Shown here: piece after piece, positions 24,388 through 36,400 of the stretch
How the letters are laid out: the number at the start of each line of letters is the position of its first letter
Numbering within the stretch: the first letter of the stretch is position 1
NCBI GenBank assembly: GCA_903813345.2
Contig: CAIIXF020000010.1
Coordinates: 4,829,169-4,889,168 of the forward strand
DNA from: Owenia fusiformis
Taxonomy: Eukaryota > Annelida > Polychaeta > Sabellida > Oweniidae
Reading direction: 5' to 3'
DNA length: 60,000 bases
Notes under the pieces: generated by a model
Seen by the model: the letters and a program-made list of their open reading frames with translations, nothing else
Told to the model about the DNA's origin: nothing
Database searches by the model: none
Position numbers and translations under genes: made by a program

Positions 24388-24469
24388 TACCCTTTGGATT
24401 TGTTTGACTTTGCTTCTTAAAAGAGAGCTTCATCTCCAGTGATTATAATTAGACTCTGCACACAGGGTA
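24388..24469. mobile_element. 82-bp TACCCT-ended MITE with 9-bp TSD
   Basis: Starts TACCCTTTGG and ends CACACAGGGTA. Flanks TGTTTATGG (24379-24387) and TGTATATGG (24470-24478) match at 8 of 9 positions. Its ends match those of the 377-bp element at 31155, so it is an internally deleted family member. A 9-bp duplication suggests a Mutator-like (MULE) family. Confidence 0.75.
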
Positions 24470-24478
24470 TGTATATGG

Positions 24479-25580
24479 TACTATTAAACAGTCAGTCATA
24501 CCATTGAGTTCCAAAGACAAAATAAGTAAAATGAATTTGATCCCTATTTTGAAGGGAGTGTCCCCAATTTCTTTTAATTGCCTTTAAACATTACAAGAGA
24601 AACCTCTATACGACGCAATCATGTACTTTATCAAAATACCGTTTAACAATGTCTACCATAAAAAATGTAAGTCTATTACATTAGTAATCAATATGTACAT
24701 TGTATTGAGCAGTTTCTGTTTTACAAATACAATATGCTGACATTTTACTTTAGTCCATATTTAATGTATCACTGAACATTGCTGTAAACTGATCAATAGA
24801 TTCCTTTAAGTTGGCATTGACTTTAAATTATACCTATTAGGAAAATACAATAAAAGCCAATAAGTATGGATTTTCAAACAATGAACTTAACACTAAATAC
24901 AAGTGTGAGCCAGTGCTAAACATTATGCTCTCAAGAAAAACCATGGCTATACTACAAATAACTCTATACGATAATATTACATAATTAAAGCATGTTGTTT
25001 TTGTTGCATGTGAAGTACAACTACAGTTCAACTCTCATACTTTATACATATCGCACATCTACAACATACATTCACACAATTAAAACAAACATTCATACAT
25101 CTAAAATGTATATTCATACGAATCTTGCAATATTCATACTGTTCGATTGCAAACTCCTTTATTTTTGGATGTTGAACTGAACCAACTCTAAAGTTATTAA
25201 CATCTCACATTTTTTGTCTCTTATTTGTTAACTAAGTAAGTTTAGACTTGTTGTAGTGTGCTTTAACAGAGTCATGTTAGATTTCTATTTGTCGCTGCAA
25301 CAATATTATGCAAATTGTATCGTTACTCACTTGTTGGGTTGTCTGAACATGGTTAATGTAATAATAGTCTACTATACTGTGTAATATCACAGTCTGCTGT
25401 GTAATATCACAGTATGCTGTGTAATCTTACAATCTACTGTGTAATGTGCTGTACTTGATGAATATTTAATATTTTTGACAAGGATGCAGGTCTGGATATC
25501 ATAATGTAGGATATTGTCTTCCTCGTGTCCAATGTATTCCAACATTGCCTTTAAACCATGTCAATGTGGATTATCCATCA
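24479..25580 (-). other. Region downstream of the CENP-E stop (3' UTR / intergenic)
   Basis: No coding sequence. AATAAA on the - strand at 25163-25158 is a plausible polyadenylation signal about 420 nt after the CENP-E stop codon. A 22-bp tandem repeat (CTGTGTAATATCACAGT-like, about 3.5 units) lies at about 25372-25446. Confidence 0.4.
25372..25446. repeat. 22-bp tandem repeat
   Basis: About 3.5 copies of a unit containing CTGTGTAATATCACAGT, each partly palindromic (CTGTG...CACAG). Located in the probable 3' UTR of the CENP-E gene. Confidence 0.7.
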
Positions 25581-27493
25581 TTACTGTTGTTTACATTGCT
25601 CATCTTTACCAGCTTCAAAGTCATCATTTGTCTCAATGTGTGTGTTATTAAACTGATCCCAATAAGATGGACTGTTCTGGTTGCTTGTCCTAAGAGCAGG
25701 GAAGCCAAACTTACTAGGAGTTGCTGCTAAAGCTTTACTGGTTGGCTTGGCACGAGCAGGGGTGGTCTGTGTGCTACTGCAGTTCATTCCTGGAAAGGGA
25801 ATTTTCGATTAATACACATGTAAATGAATACAAATATACATTCCTATTTCAATGTACTGATACATTCCTGAAAAGTGAGTTGATTCCTACACATTAATAA
25901 TACACAGGAACATTAGTACATATGCGCATTTGTGCACATGTAAATCATACACATGTATATTTTTACATATGTACATTAATACACATGTTCATGTAAGAAA
26001 TGGGGTACTTACAGTTTAGCTATGTCCGTACATTTGTTTACCTAGTGAAATATTGCCATATTTGGCCATTACTATAACCTAGCCATAAATTATTAACTTT
26101 ACATGGGGCCTTTAAACAATATATTTGTCAGGTTTAGATTGTGTAATATTCACCTGTGGTATCTGCACTAGTTTTTATATATGACTTCAGTCTGGTGTTT
26201 TCTTTGTTCTTCTTGTCATAATCATCCCTGCAAAGACAATGTCAAATTCAATAAATATTTTAAAACCCTCTTTTAGTGGTCTTATACGCATCAAAATGCA
26301 CAATAAAGACCTTCAGTTAGGAACTTCCTCAAATATATAAACTGTTTTTGGGAACTCACTTGTATTTTGAATATTCTTTCTGGAGTGTATCACATTTGAT
26401 TTTCAATGCTTTATTGTCTCGTTCAAGGCGCATAATCTTTGCCTCCAGTGTGTAGATTACAGTGCTGCTCACGGCACCACTACCACTACCATAATGCCCA
26501 TCACTTCCTGGCTCTTGTTTAATAGGCGCAACCTTAGGCTGGTTGGATTCACTCATGACTGGAAAGAGCAATGATGCAATAAAATAGAATAGGATTTATT
26601 GTGCACAGATATCTGATATCTTGAAAAGTGAAATAGAAATGTCAGGCATCATAGTCATTATAAATAATAATAAAAAGTTCCTACATGTTGCTTGCTTCGA
26701 TATTTAATTATGTTTGATACCCCAATTCTTTATTCTGGTCTTTGCTGCCCCTTTAATACACTTACTGGAGTCATCCTGTCTTGTGAGCTGCTCCCTCAAC
26801 TGTCTCACTTTCAGGTTGGCAGTCTTGACCTGCTCCCTTAAGTATCTGATGTCATCCTCTTTGGCAGCGAGCCTTAAGAAGAAAGAAATTTTATAAACTT
26901 GAAGTTCAATAACTATTAAGAATGGTTTTCATAATGATTGGACAATCATGCCAAAGAACTACCAGAACAGATTGTTCCAAAAGAAACAGAACTGGTGCTG
27001 GCAATTTGTCAATTCTGCACCGAGAGTCTTAAAATTTTCACTTTGAAGTATTGCAACTAATGTTGCAAAGTTTCAGAAAAAATGATACAATGCTGGTAGA
27101 GTTATGGTTACTTGTTTATTTTTAGTTGCTTTGTTGTAATAGTGTTGCTATACAATTCCTGGAATATCAATATGTATTATGTCACCATAGCAAACATAAT
27201 TCTACCCGAGTTTCATAATTTTGTTGTTTTAGTTATAATACATGAAAGTACATTATGTAAAATTTTGAAGAAAACTGATGCATATTTTACAAAATACCAG
27301 CACCAGTCCATTTACTTTTGGAACACCCTGTACATCTATTTTACTTACTCCTCCTTCCAACTTTCTTTTATTAACTTTGTCTCCAGTCGATTAATTTTCA
27401 GATTCTTTTCTACAATTTCCTGCTCCATTGTATTGACTTTTGCCTTTAAGTTCTCATCTGTTGCTCCTGATGGGTTGCGGCCTTTTTGTTCCA
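25581..27493 (-). CDS. CENPE: CENP-E exons 34-38: C-terminal coil and tail
   Basis: Codes residues 2178-2421. Exons 34 and 35 are coil ([39 protein letters not shown]). Exon 36 has PIKQEPGSD, where IKQE (2274-2277) fits the SUMO consensus psi-K-x-E, then a Gly/Ser linker and a last coil. Exon 37 is [15 protein letters not shown]. Exon 38 is a Ser/Thr/Pro-rich basic tail ([20 protein letters not shown]) ending DEQCKQQ-stop. The final CKQQ is a CaaX-type box at the same place as the farnesylated CKTQ of human CENP-E, strong support for orthology. Stop TAA at 25583-25581. Confidence 0.9.
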
Positions 27494-30400
27494 CTATAAG
27501 CAAAGCAAAATCAAAAATTTGATCATACACAACTTTTAGGCTGAAGATTTGTGATTTTTCTTTAGAAGACATTTCTATTTAAAATATGAGTATGAAGTGG
27601 AAATTTTCCCCATTCAAAACAAACACTGAACACAAAACTCTTTGCTTGCCTTTTTGTACACTTTACCACAAAGACTGGAAACTGCAATTCGAAGAGTAAA
27701 AAAGGGAGTTCTGTTCAAATTGGAAAGACCACCAAAGCTTGAGCAAAGGGCAGTATTAGCAGCCATAACATGGAAGCACAGCCATTCTAGAAATGTTACG
27801 ACTAAGGCAAGTACCAATGAAAACAACACAACTGTAATATCACCTTGGATTCTCAGGAATTTAATCTCTAGTTGTTCAAGATCTTTTCTCAATGATGTTG
27901 TTTGAGCCTTTTCCTCATTCAGCTCCTTGTCTGATTCTTCACAACAATCCTCCATGTGCTTTAGCTACAAAACAACATTTTCCATACGCTTTAGCTACAA
28001 AACAACATTTTCCAAACGATTTAGCTACAAAACAACATTTTTTCATAAGCTTTAGCTGTCAAACAGTTTTCATGAGCTTTAGATTTAAAAATTATTTTGA
28101 TGAGCTTTAGCTGTGAAACAACATCTTTCAAAAACTTTTACTGTAAAAAAACATTTTCATGAGTTTTAACTGTAAAACAATATTTTTCATGAGCTTTAGC
28201 TGTAAAACAACAACTTTCATGAGCTTAAAACTGTAAAACAACAATTCTCCATGAGCATTAGTTGTAAAACAGTAATTTTCTAGCATTAATTAAAGCAGTT
28301 TCAACTATTAGGTAGCGATCTGAGGCACTTCGATCAGGGTGTTGTCGGGACAATTTCTCTTGTGACTTAGGTTATGTATTTAGGTCTATCTCAACAGATT
28401 TTACTGGTCTTATGCGCCGCAAATGGTGCGAAAGATGTTAAAATTGCATTTTCGACCCTAAAATTCAGATTTCTTGGGGGTACATTATTATTTAGCTATA
28501 AAACAAAAACTAAACAACCAATGCTTCTTTCTTTTGGTGTTTCTGTTAAGAGTAATCATACTTGAAATGCATATGTAAAAAAATTGAAGAATTTTAACTT
28601 TATTTAAAAACAGCAACATTTTTTCACCCTAAAATCATAGAATTTAGGGGGGTTGAGAGACATTGATTGGAATTGATTTTTTAATTTCTCAATCAATCTC
28701 AGTTTAATATTAATGGAACTTTCCTAAAAGTAGCACCAACATGTCCCCAACACATTACCATAAAGAAAAAACTCAAACTCTAACATGTTTTTTGCCTATA
28801 TGGGTCAATTTACCTCTCCCCTCTATCCCTTCTTAGAAGGGCGTGGCCATATTGGCATGTTCATCTAAAAATAAATACTTCATGTTCATATCCATCCTCC
28901 GATCACAGGGCTTCAAAATCCAGAACATATTCTTTCTTTTTACCCCCAGCAATAAGCAGTTACCATTTCCCCGATTAAGAACTCGCAATCTGATTGGCTG
29001 TCGCAACACTGCGACAGAAATCATGTATAAGTCATTGTGCATAATTAGATCACATGATTCAGTTAAATCAGGCACGTCGCAGGGGGAAGAAGGAGGTACG
29101 GATTCTGGACACCTGCTTAGGAGGATGGTTCACATCATGTTATCATTTTTATGTCACCAACAAAAAGTGGTGACATATTGTTATGGTCTCTGTTCTTTTT
29201 TGACAGTGGTCAGTGGTCGGCGGTTTGTGGTTGGAGCTTGGCAATTGGTGTCTGTAACAAATTCTTACAATTTCAAATAATTAACAAATACTGTATAGAC
29301 TGACTTCAATTGTTTTCAAAATCATCTACATGTTTTCAGATGTTCAAATCTGACTTTATATTTAAGATTTGACCTTCAATGACCTTTTCAAGGTCAGAAA
29401 AAGTCTTTTTTCAATTTGCTTCAAATTAACCAATTTTTCAAAATCATCTATAAGTTATCAGAAGTTCAAATCGGACTTAAGATTTGACCTTCAATGACCT
29501 TCTTAAGATTTAAGAATATAGATTTGATCATTAAATGACATTCTAAAGGTCAAAATGGATCTGACCTTTAGTGACCTCCTCAAGGTCAAAAAGGTATTTT
29601 TTATCTTGTTTCAACTAGGTGGTGACATTTTGTCATGTTAATGCCTTGTTTTACTTGTAGCTAGTGAATGTCTTTGAAATAACATAAGCCTAATACAGTG
29701 GGACCTGGGTTAGTGAACACCTTTCTCTAGTGAACACCTGTGTAAAATGAACACCCTATTTTCAGCACATACCTTGATTCCAATACAAATTGTCTTTCTG
29801 TATTGAAATCTTTTTTGTAGCTCTATAGATGTTCACTGTACACAGGTTTTACTTTATACAAAACACCTTTATATTTAACTTTAATTAATAAACTGATTAT
29901 CTAATTGCAATTATAAATTGCTATCTATTATTTGCAGGGAACATGTAGCAAAACAATAAGGGAGAATAGTAAGCTATTCAAGGCTTATTACTGTCTGATG
30001 TTCTATTATTAACTAATTTGATTGATTCAATTGATGGCTTTCTCAATCCATTCCAAATTGAGGACAATGATCATTTATACTGCATATCATCTGGAATGCC
30101 AACACTCTCTAATTTAGCAGATGATCTCTTAAATGCAGCATCCAAGGGCACACAAGCCTTTAAGCAATTTATTCAAGGCCAATTTGTGCAGAAGGGAAAA
30201 AGTTTTCATGACTCCATAAAAGAATGAAACTGAAAACATCTGAATTCAATGCTGGAGTCAAAAAGGTGAAAAGCTCTGGAAACAGACTGATTGAGATTAG
30301 AGCTGAGCGCAATACATTTGGCCAGTTAGTCATGTTATCAGAGCAGCATAGTATCAGTCTAAAGCGAATATTGGAATACCCCCTGAGTCTAATACCCTGG

Positions 30401-33400
30401 GCTCTTGGAACACCTGATGGACTCTTGGTTAAAACAGAAAAGTCAAAATTATTACATGAGCTGGAAACATATAATATTACATGGACCCAAACCAGAAAAA
30501 ACAATTATAGTTTATGATGGCAATGCATTGTTCCATATACTTCCTGAGCGACCCAAAACATTTGGATTACTGGCAGAGAGGATCCTTCAGATGCTTCCTA
30601 TAAGAAAGATTCAATTAAAGAACCAGAAAGAATACGCAGGCGTGTCTCCAAAAAGCTAATAATAAAAGGACCTAATACCAGAATTCCTAACAATTGGAAG
30701 GAATTCCTCTTAAATGATGAGAATGAAATGCAGCTGAGTCAGTTGATCCTTGAAGAATGGAAAAAGATAAAAATGCCCCTAAACTCAAAGAAAGACAGAT
30801 TCATGTGGTGAGATCTGTACAGTGCACCAGTGATAGAACTACTGTTACACATAGAGTTGAATCAAGCCTGGAATCTTCCCACAAAGAGGCAGATACAAAA
30901 ATTATACCCCATGCAATTAACATGAAATGAACCTGAAAATACAGAAAAAAAACTATAGTTGTGAGATCCCCAGATAGCGATGTTTTTGTACTTCTTGTGC
31001 ACTTTCCAATCTTATTCAAACTCCATTAATTTTTGACACTGGTAGTGCAGACCACATATGACTTATTAAAGGTGCAACAATTAGTGCAGGGGGGTAATTC
31101 AACGATCATCGACCAGTGTCAAAATATATTTAAGTTTGGATATTTCATCAAGAGTACCCTTTGCATTCGTTTGACTTCGCTTCTTAAAAGAGAGCTTTGT
31201 CTTCACTCTTTCAAACTAAAATAAACCTGTGAACTCACCGCGCCAATCAGTGTTCGTCGGCCAAATTTGACTGACGTTCTATATATGGTCATTCCTTCTG
31301 ACGTCATCGTTGAGCCCGGAATTGACCAATGACATGCGCATATTTAATTAGAACGCATTTGACGTATGTTTCTTCAAGCTCGCTGATTGGTGGAAGAAAG
31401 GGCAGCGCGTAGGTCAAAAGTGATTTATTACCCAAACTGTCACCGGTACCCGTCGTGGGGCGGGGCTACTAAACTGTAATATGGTCTCTACTAGGCAGAG
31501 TGTAGTTTAACTAGACTCTGCACACAGGGTACATCAAGAGTAACATATATTTTTATTATCTACAAAGAAACCCCCTTGATGAACATTATTTCAGCTGATA
31601 TTCCTCTTGAAACGTGGTGAATCTTAAAAATCTATAAGTGGGACTCCCTTTATAGAAGCTTTGAACTGAATTTACACTTCTAAATTGAGAGTTTATCCAT
31701 ACATTTTAAGAAAATAGATATGTCAAAGAAGATGTTAAACCAAATATTGACCTGATAGCTCAGAAAAAAGAAAAAAAATTGAATTTTCTCTCTACAGTCC
31801 CTTGTTGCCCCTTTAATGTAAAGGAAGTAGGAAATGCGCTCAGTTCAGACATTTGTAAATTTGTAATGCTTTACCAACCTTCCATTCATTTACTGGATGT
31901 GATTCCTTCAGTGCCTTTGTGAGAAGGGAGAAAGTGTCCCCCCCCCTAAAATTACTTATGAGAATTTCAAAAAGGTTTCGGCACCATTGGAGGGGTCATT
32001 AGTGATCAAACTGCTAAATGTGCTGAGAAGTTTACTTGCCAGATGTATGGAAACAAAAAGTGTTCAAATATAAATGAGCTGAGATATACCTTATTCAAGA
32101 ACAAATTTCAACCAAAATCTGCTCCAAGTATGATAACAAGCTATGAAGGCACTAACCATAAGCCTCCTACCCCCATGTAAAGATTCATTACAGCAGCATC
32201 TGGCAAGGGCCAGTTATCAAACACACATATGGAAACTTGCCAACATCCCCTCCCCATCAATTCCCTCCCCTGTGTCACATGGATGGAGGATGAAAGATGG
32301 CCATTTGGATTTCAATGGGTGTCAAATCCAGATAAAATTCTACCCCAGGACCTGGTAGATGTTATCGTATAAGATGATACTTTAGAAGATCAAAATGAAG
32401 AGGAAGTTTATGAAATACAAAGCTTTATGGATCAAATATATTCTGGTGAATAAAAACTACATTTGTGATGACAGAAATTCATACAATGAGTAAAATTAAT
32501 ATTATGACTGAGTCGTGAACTGTGTATTAGATAATATTCAACTTCAGATTTTTAATATTCTTATATCTCAAGCCTACATAGAAAAAATATTGTATTATAA
32601 ATAATTCACAGGTATGTACTATATGTATACACCTGTGAAAATATTTTATGGTAATATATTTGATAAAATACATGATATGTACATGTATTCATTTAATGTG
32701 ACATCATGCTACTGTTTAAATCCACATGTATTAATGGCCACACCCCTTTTATAAGGGAAAGAGGGGAGAGGTAAATTGACCCATATAGGCAAAGAACATG
32801 TTAGAGTTTGAGTTTTTTCTTTATGGTAATGTGTTGGGGACATGTTGGTGCTACTTTTAGGAAAGTTCCATTGATATTAACCTGAGATTGATTGAGAAAT
32901 TAAAAAATCAATTCCAATCAATGTCTCTCAACCCCCCTAAATTCTATGATTTTAGGGTGAAAAAATGTTGCTGTTTTTAAATAAAGTTAAAATTCTTCAA
33001 TTTTTTTACATATGCATTTCAAGTATGATTACTCTTAACAGAAACACCAAAAGAAAGAAGCATTGGTTGTTTAGTTTTTGTTTTATAGCTAAATAATAAT
33101 GTACCCCCAAGAAATCTGAATTTTAGGGTCGAAAATGCAATTTTAACATCTTTCGCACCATTTGCGGCGCATAAGACCAGTAAAATCTGTTGAGATAGAC
33201 CTAAATACATAACCTAAGTCACAAGAGAAATTGTCCCGACAACACCCTGATCGAAGTGCCTCAGATCGCTACCTATATACTGATCCATGTATTTTCACAT
33301 AACAAGATTTAGAAATGATAACTAAACACCTATACAATGAACATGATGTCCTAAATAAATATTTACCCTTTCTCTAAATTTGGCCTGGGAATCTTCCATC

Positions 33401-36400
33401 TGCTTTGCTTTGGTCTTTAACTGGTTCTTTGTCTTCTCATGTTCAAGTCTCTCCTCTTCTAATTCCTTGTCGGACTCTTCACAACATGTTTCCATGTGCT
33501 TCAGCTTGAAAATAAAGTTCACCCTCAAAAATGATGTATGAAAGGATCCTTCAGAGAGAGCTCATGACTAAGGTTGAAAATGTGATTGCCAAAATTTACT
33601 AAGTTGGCATTAAAGTCCATTCATTGCATTGCCAAATTAAATGGGCAACCATTTTGTAAAGTTCAGCGCCAAGAGTGAAGAGTAAATGAAATTGGTAATG
33701 AGACATTTGTTATATTACAGACACCGAACGCTGTACTCTGAATCATGAGCTTTCAACTAGATCTAATTGAAAGCCCATGTCCGAATGCTCTCCACAAAAA
33801 ACTGGAGACAATAACAAATGTCACCACTTCTGTTGGTGGTGACATAAAACAGAGGTACATCAAGCCACCTATCTTACCCTTTCACTATATTTGGCACTGG
33901 CTTCTTCTATCTGCTTGCACTTGGACTTCAGTTGGGTCATTGTCTTTTCATGTGCTGATTTTTCTGCTTCAAGCTGACTGTCCAACTCTTCACAGACTTC
34001 TTGTACTTTGGCAATCTGGGCATTCAGTCCCTTGATGTCAGTCTCGTAGTATTTTTTCTGATCTGGAAAGAGAATCATCTATACTATAGTCATATTCATA
34101 GTGTTGTAATGGTCAACCGTGTTGTAATGGTCCATAGTGTTGTAATGGTTCATAGTGTTGTAATTGTCCATAATGTTGTAATGGTCAACCATGTTGTAAT
34201 GGTCCATAATGTTGTTATGTTCAATAGTGTTGTAATGGCATTAAGTGTTGTAATGGGCAATAGTGTTGTAATAACCCATAGTATTGGAATGCTCCATTGT
34301 GTTGTAAATGTCCATTGTGTTGGAATGGTCCATAGTGTTGTAACGGTCCATAGTGTTGGGATGGCATGGGAGTGACCACAAATGCAGTCAATTTTCTCAA
34401 TTTTCATACTATAATTGGAATTAGTTGCACAATAACATTTGAAATTAGGTATGAAACTGAATGACAGATTCATGTTTGCAATAAGAGTTTTGGAAAATCC
34501 TGATGATACTACATTCAAAAATTAATTTTGAATTTGTCTTTTTTTATATCCATAAATAGGAACCTACTTTCCAATTGCAGCTGTAGTTTCTGTAACTTGA
34601 TTTGCTCCTCCCCAAGTTTACGTTGCGTTTCACTATTTCCAAGCTGCTGAGACTCCAGTTGTTCCTGTAGAGTCTTGGTTGTGTCACTGAGTGATTTAGA
34701 CTCTTGGAGTAGCTTAAGCTGTTGTAGGGCTTGAGCTGAGGTTTGTTTCTCATTTTTAAGCTCCATGGACATTTCTTCTAGTTTAATCTGAAATGAATTG
34801 GTGACTTCAGACTCGACACATACCTAAACACATGGTTTTCCGTTTCATGTTTCTTTCTTGAAAATCTGTTAGTTCCAAAATGATTCTCCCGATTAAATCC
34901 TCCATGTGAATACAAGTACACAACAATTATAAATTGCCCATAATGCAACCTGTTTTAGCAGACGCCTTACCTCTAACTCCTGAGCATGCTCTATAGCTTC
35001 AATTATATGTTTTTTCTCCTCAAAATGTTCAGCCTCAGCATCTTCTATAGTTTTCTTCAACTCCTTCAACTCGTTTTCTTTAGCCTCAAGTTGACGTTCC
35101 TAAAACAGTTATTGTAAGAGCATTCAAGTGACATTTCAAGTAAGACCCATCTACAATACTTTAGGAATGATAACATTGACATTTCATTTATAAATATGAG
35201 TCCAAAATGGGAATGTAAAACCCTTTGAAAATGGCTTGTTAGGGTATCTGATGTATTGAAAGGTATGTAGCTTATGACCTGTTGCTTATGTCACATGATC
35301 ACTTCACCATGACAACACACATTGCTAGCTACAAATCACCAATTGCTAGTCCAGTGCCTGAATGCAGTGATGCGTTAGTGATTTACATTTTAATGAAATC
35401 TACTTGTAATTGAAGAAACCATATATCATTGGTCAGTAACGATTACATTATAATTCAATAATCAACATGAAATATTACATACCTGACGTGCTTGTAATTC
35501 TTGTAAGATGACTTCTTGCTCAAGTTTTAATTCCTGAATTTGGAGTTTATAATCTTCCTCAATGTCAATTGCATTAGCAGCATTATTTTCATTGGTCAAT
35601 GCAGCAATTTTCTCTTCAAATTCAGATCGTATGCGAGTCAACTCAATCGAGTGTTCATTACGAAGTCCATTTTCTCGCTCTTCACTTTCTTCATATATCT
35701 TTACAGTTGCTTCGTTGAATTGATTCTGTTGATCCTCCAAGTTTTGATTCACTCTGGACAATTCTTCTTTAACAGTGTTAAGTTCAGCAGTCAATATTTC
35801 TAACTCTTCAGGTTTCAAAGTTTGTTCCTTAAGTTTGGAATTCTCTTCTTCAATCTTCAATTTTTCAACTTCCAGATCATGAAGTTCAGTTTCAAATTGT
35901 TTGAGTTTCTGTTCTAACTCTTGATTTCTTGTAATCAATTCTTCAAAATCTTCAAGTTTACTTGTCTTTTCTCTCAAAGACTGAAGTTCTATGATTTCAG
36001 ACTTTTGATTTTCAAGTTTAGATTTTTGCTCTTCAAGCACAATTTCATACTCTTTAAAATGAGCTTGAAGCTCCTCAAATTCAGCCTGAAGCTTATCAAA
36101 TTCTTCAGTTTTAGAGCCCAGTCTTTCTTCAAGTGACACAAAGGCATCATCATTATTCTCAGATTTGAGCGTCATCATTTCTTTCTTTAAATCTGCTATT
36201 TGTGACACAAGCTCAATGTTTTGCTGTTCAAGTTCATCCTTTAAGATCTCAATTTCTACTTTCTGGGTCTCAATTTCAAGTTTTTGAGTTTCAAGTTCTT
36301 CATATTTGACCTCCAAATTAGCAATCTCTTCAGGTTTATTCAGTGTTGTTATCTGCTCCTTTAGATCTGTTACTTGGGAAATGAGCTCAGTGTTCTGCTG

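Larger units (their letters stand above)
28311..33273 (+). mobile_element. 4.96-kb foldback transposon with about 540-bp inverted arms
   Basis: The left arm (28311 to about 28850, starting GGTAGCGATCTGAGGCACTT) and right arm (about 32735-33273) are reverse complements. The outer 480 bp or so differ at only about two to four positions, and a 63-codon frame in each arm gives identical peptides. TA flanks both ends. The interior holds a broken ORF region (30018-32453) and two nested repeats. It sits in intron 32 of CENP-E between two related exons. No standard transposase motif was recognised. Confidence 0.85.

Noticed and set aside
27112-27522. 136-codon + strand ORF at CENP-E exon 34
   Set aside because: Hydrophobic shadow of the - strand coding exon 34 and its intron; codons are those of the reverse strand of a coiled coil.
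28374-28565. 63-codon ORF (also at 33019-33210, inverted) as a conserved small gene
   Set aside because: The two copies are identical because they lie in the arms of one transposon; no domain and no independent support.
28843-29280. 145-codon ORF inside the large transposon
   Set aside because: Runs from the inner edge of the left arm into an AGGTCA-rich repeat; no recognisable motif, low coding character.
34001-34518. Repetitive open frames on both strands (Val/Met/His- and Thr/Leu/Trp-rich)
   Set aside because: They are translations of an 18-bp minisatellite inside a CENP-E intron; no start context or domain.
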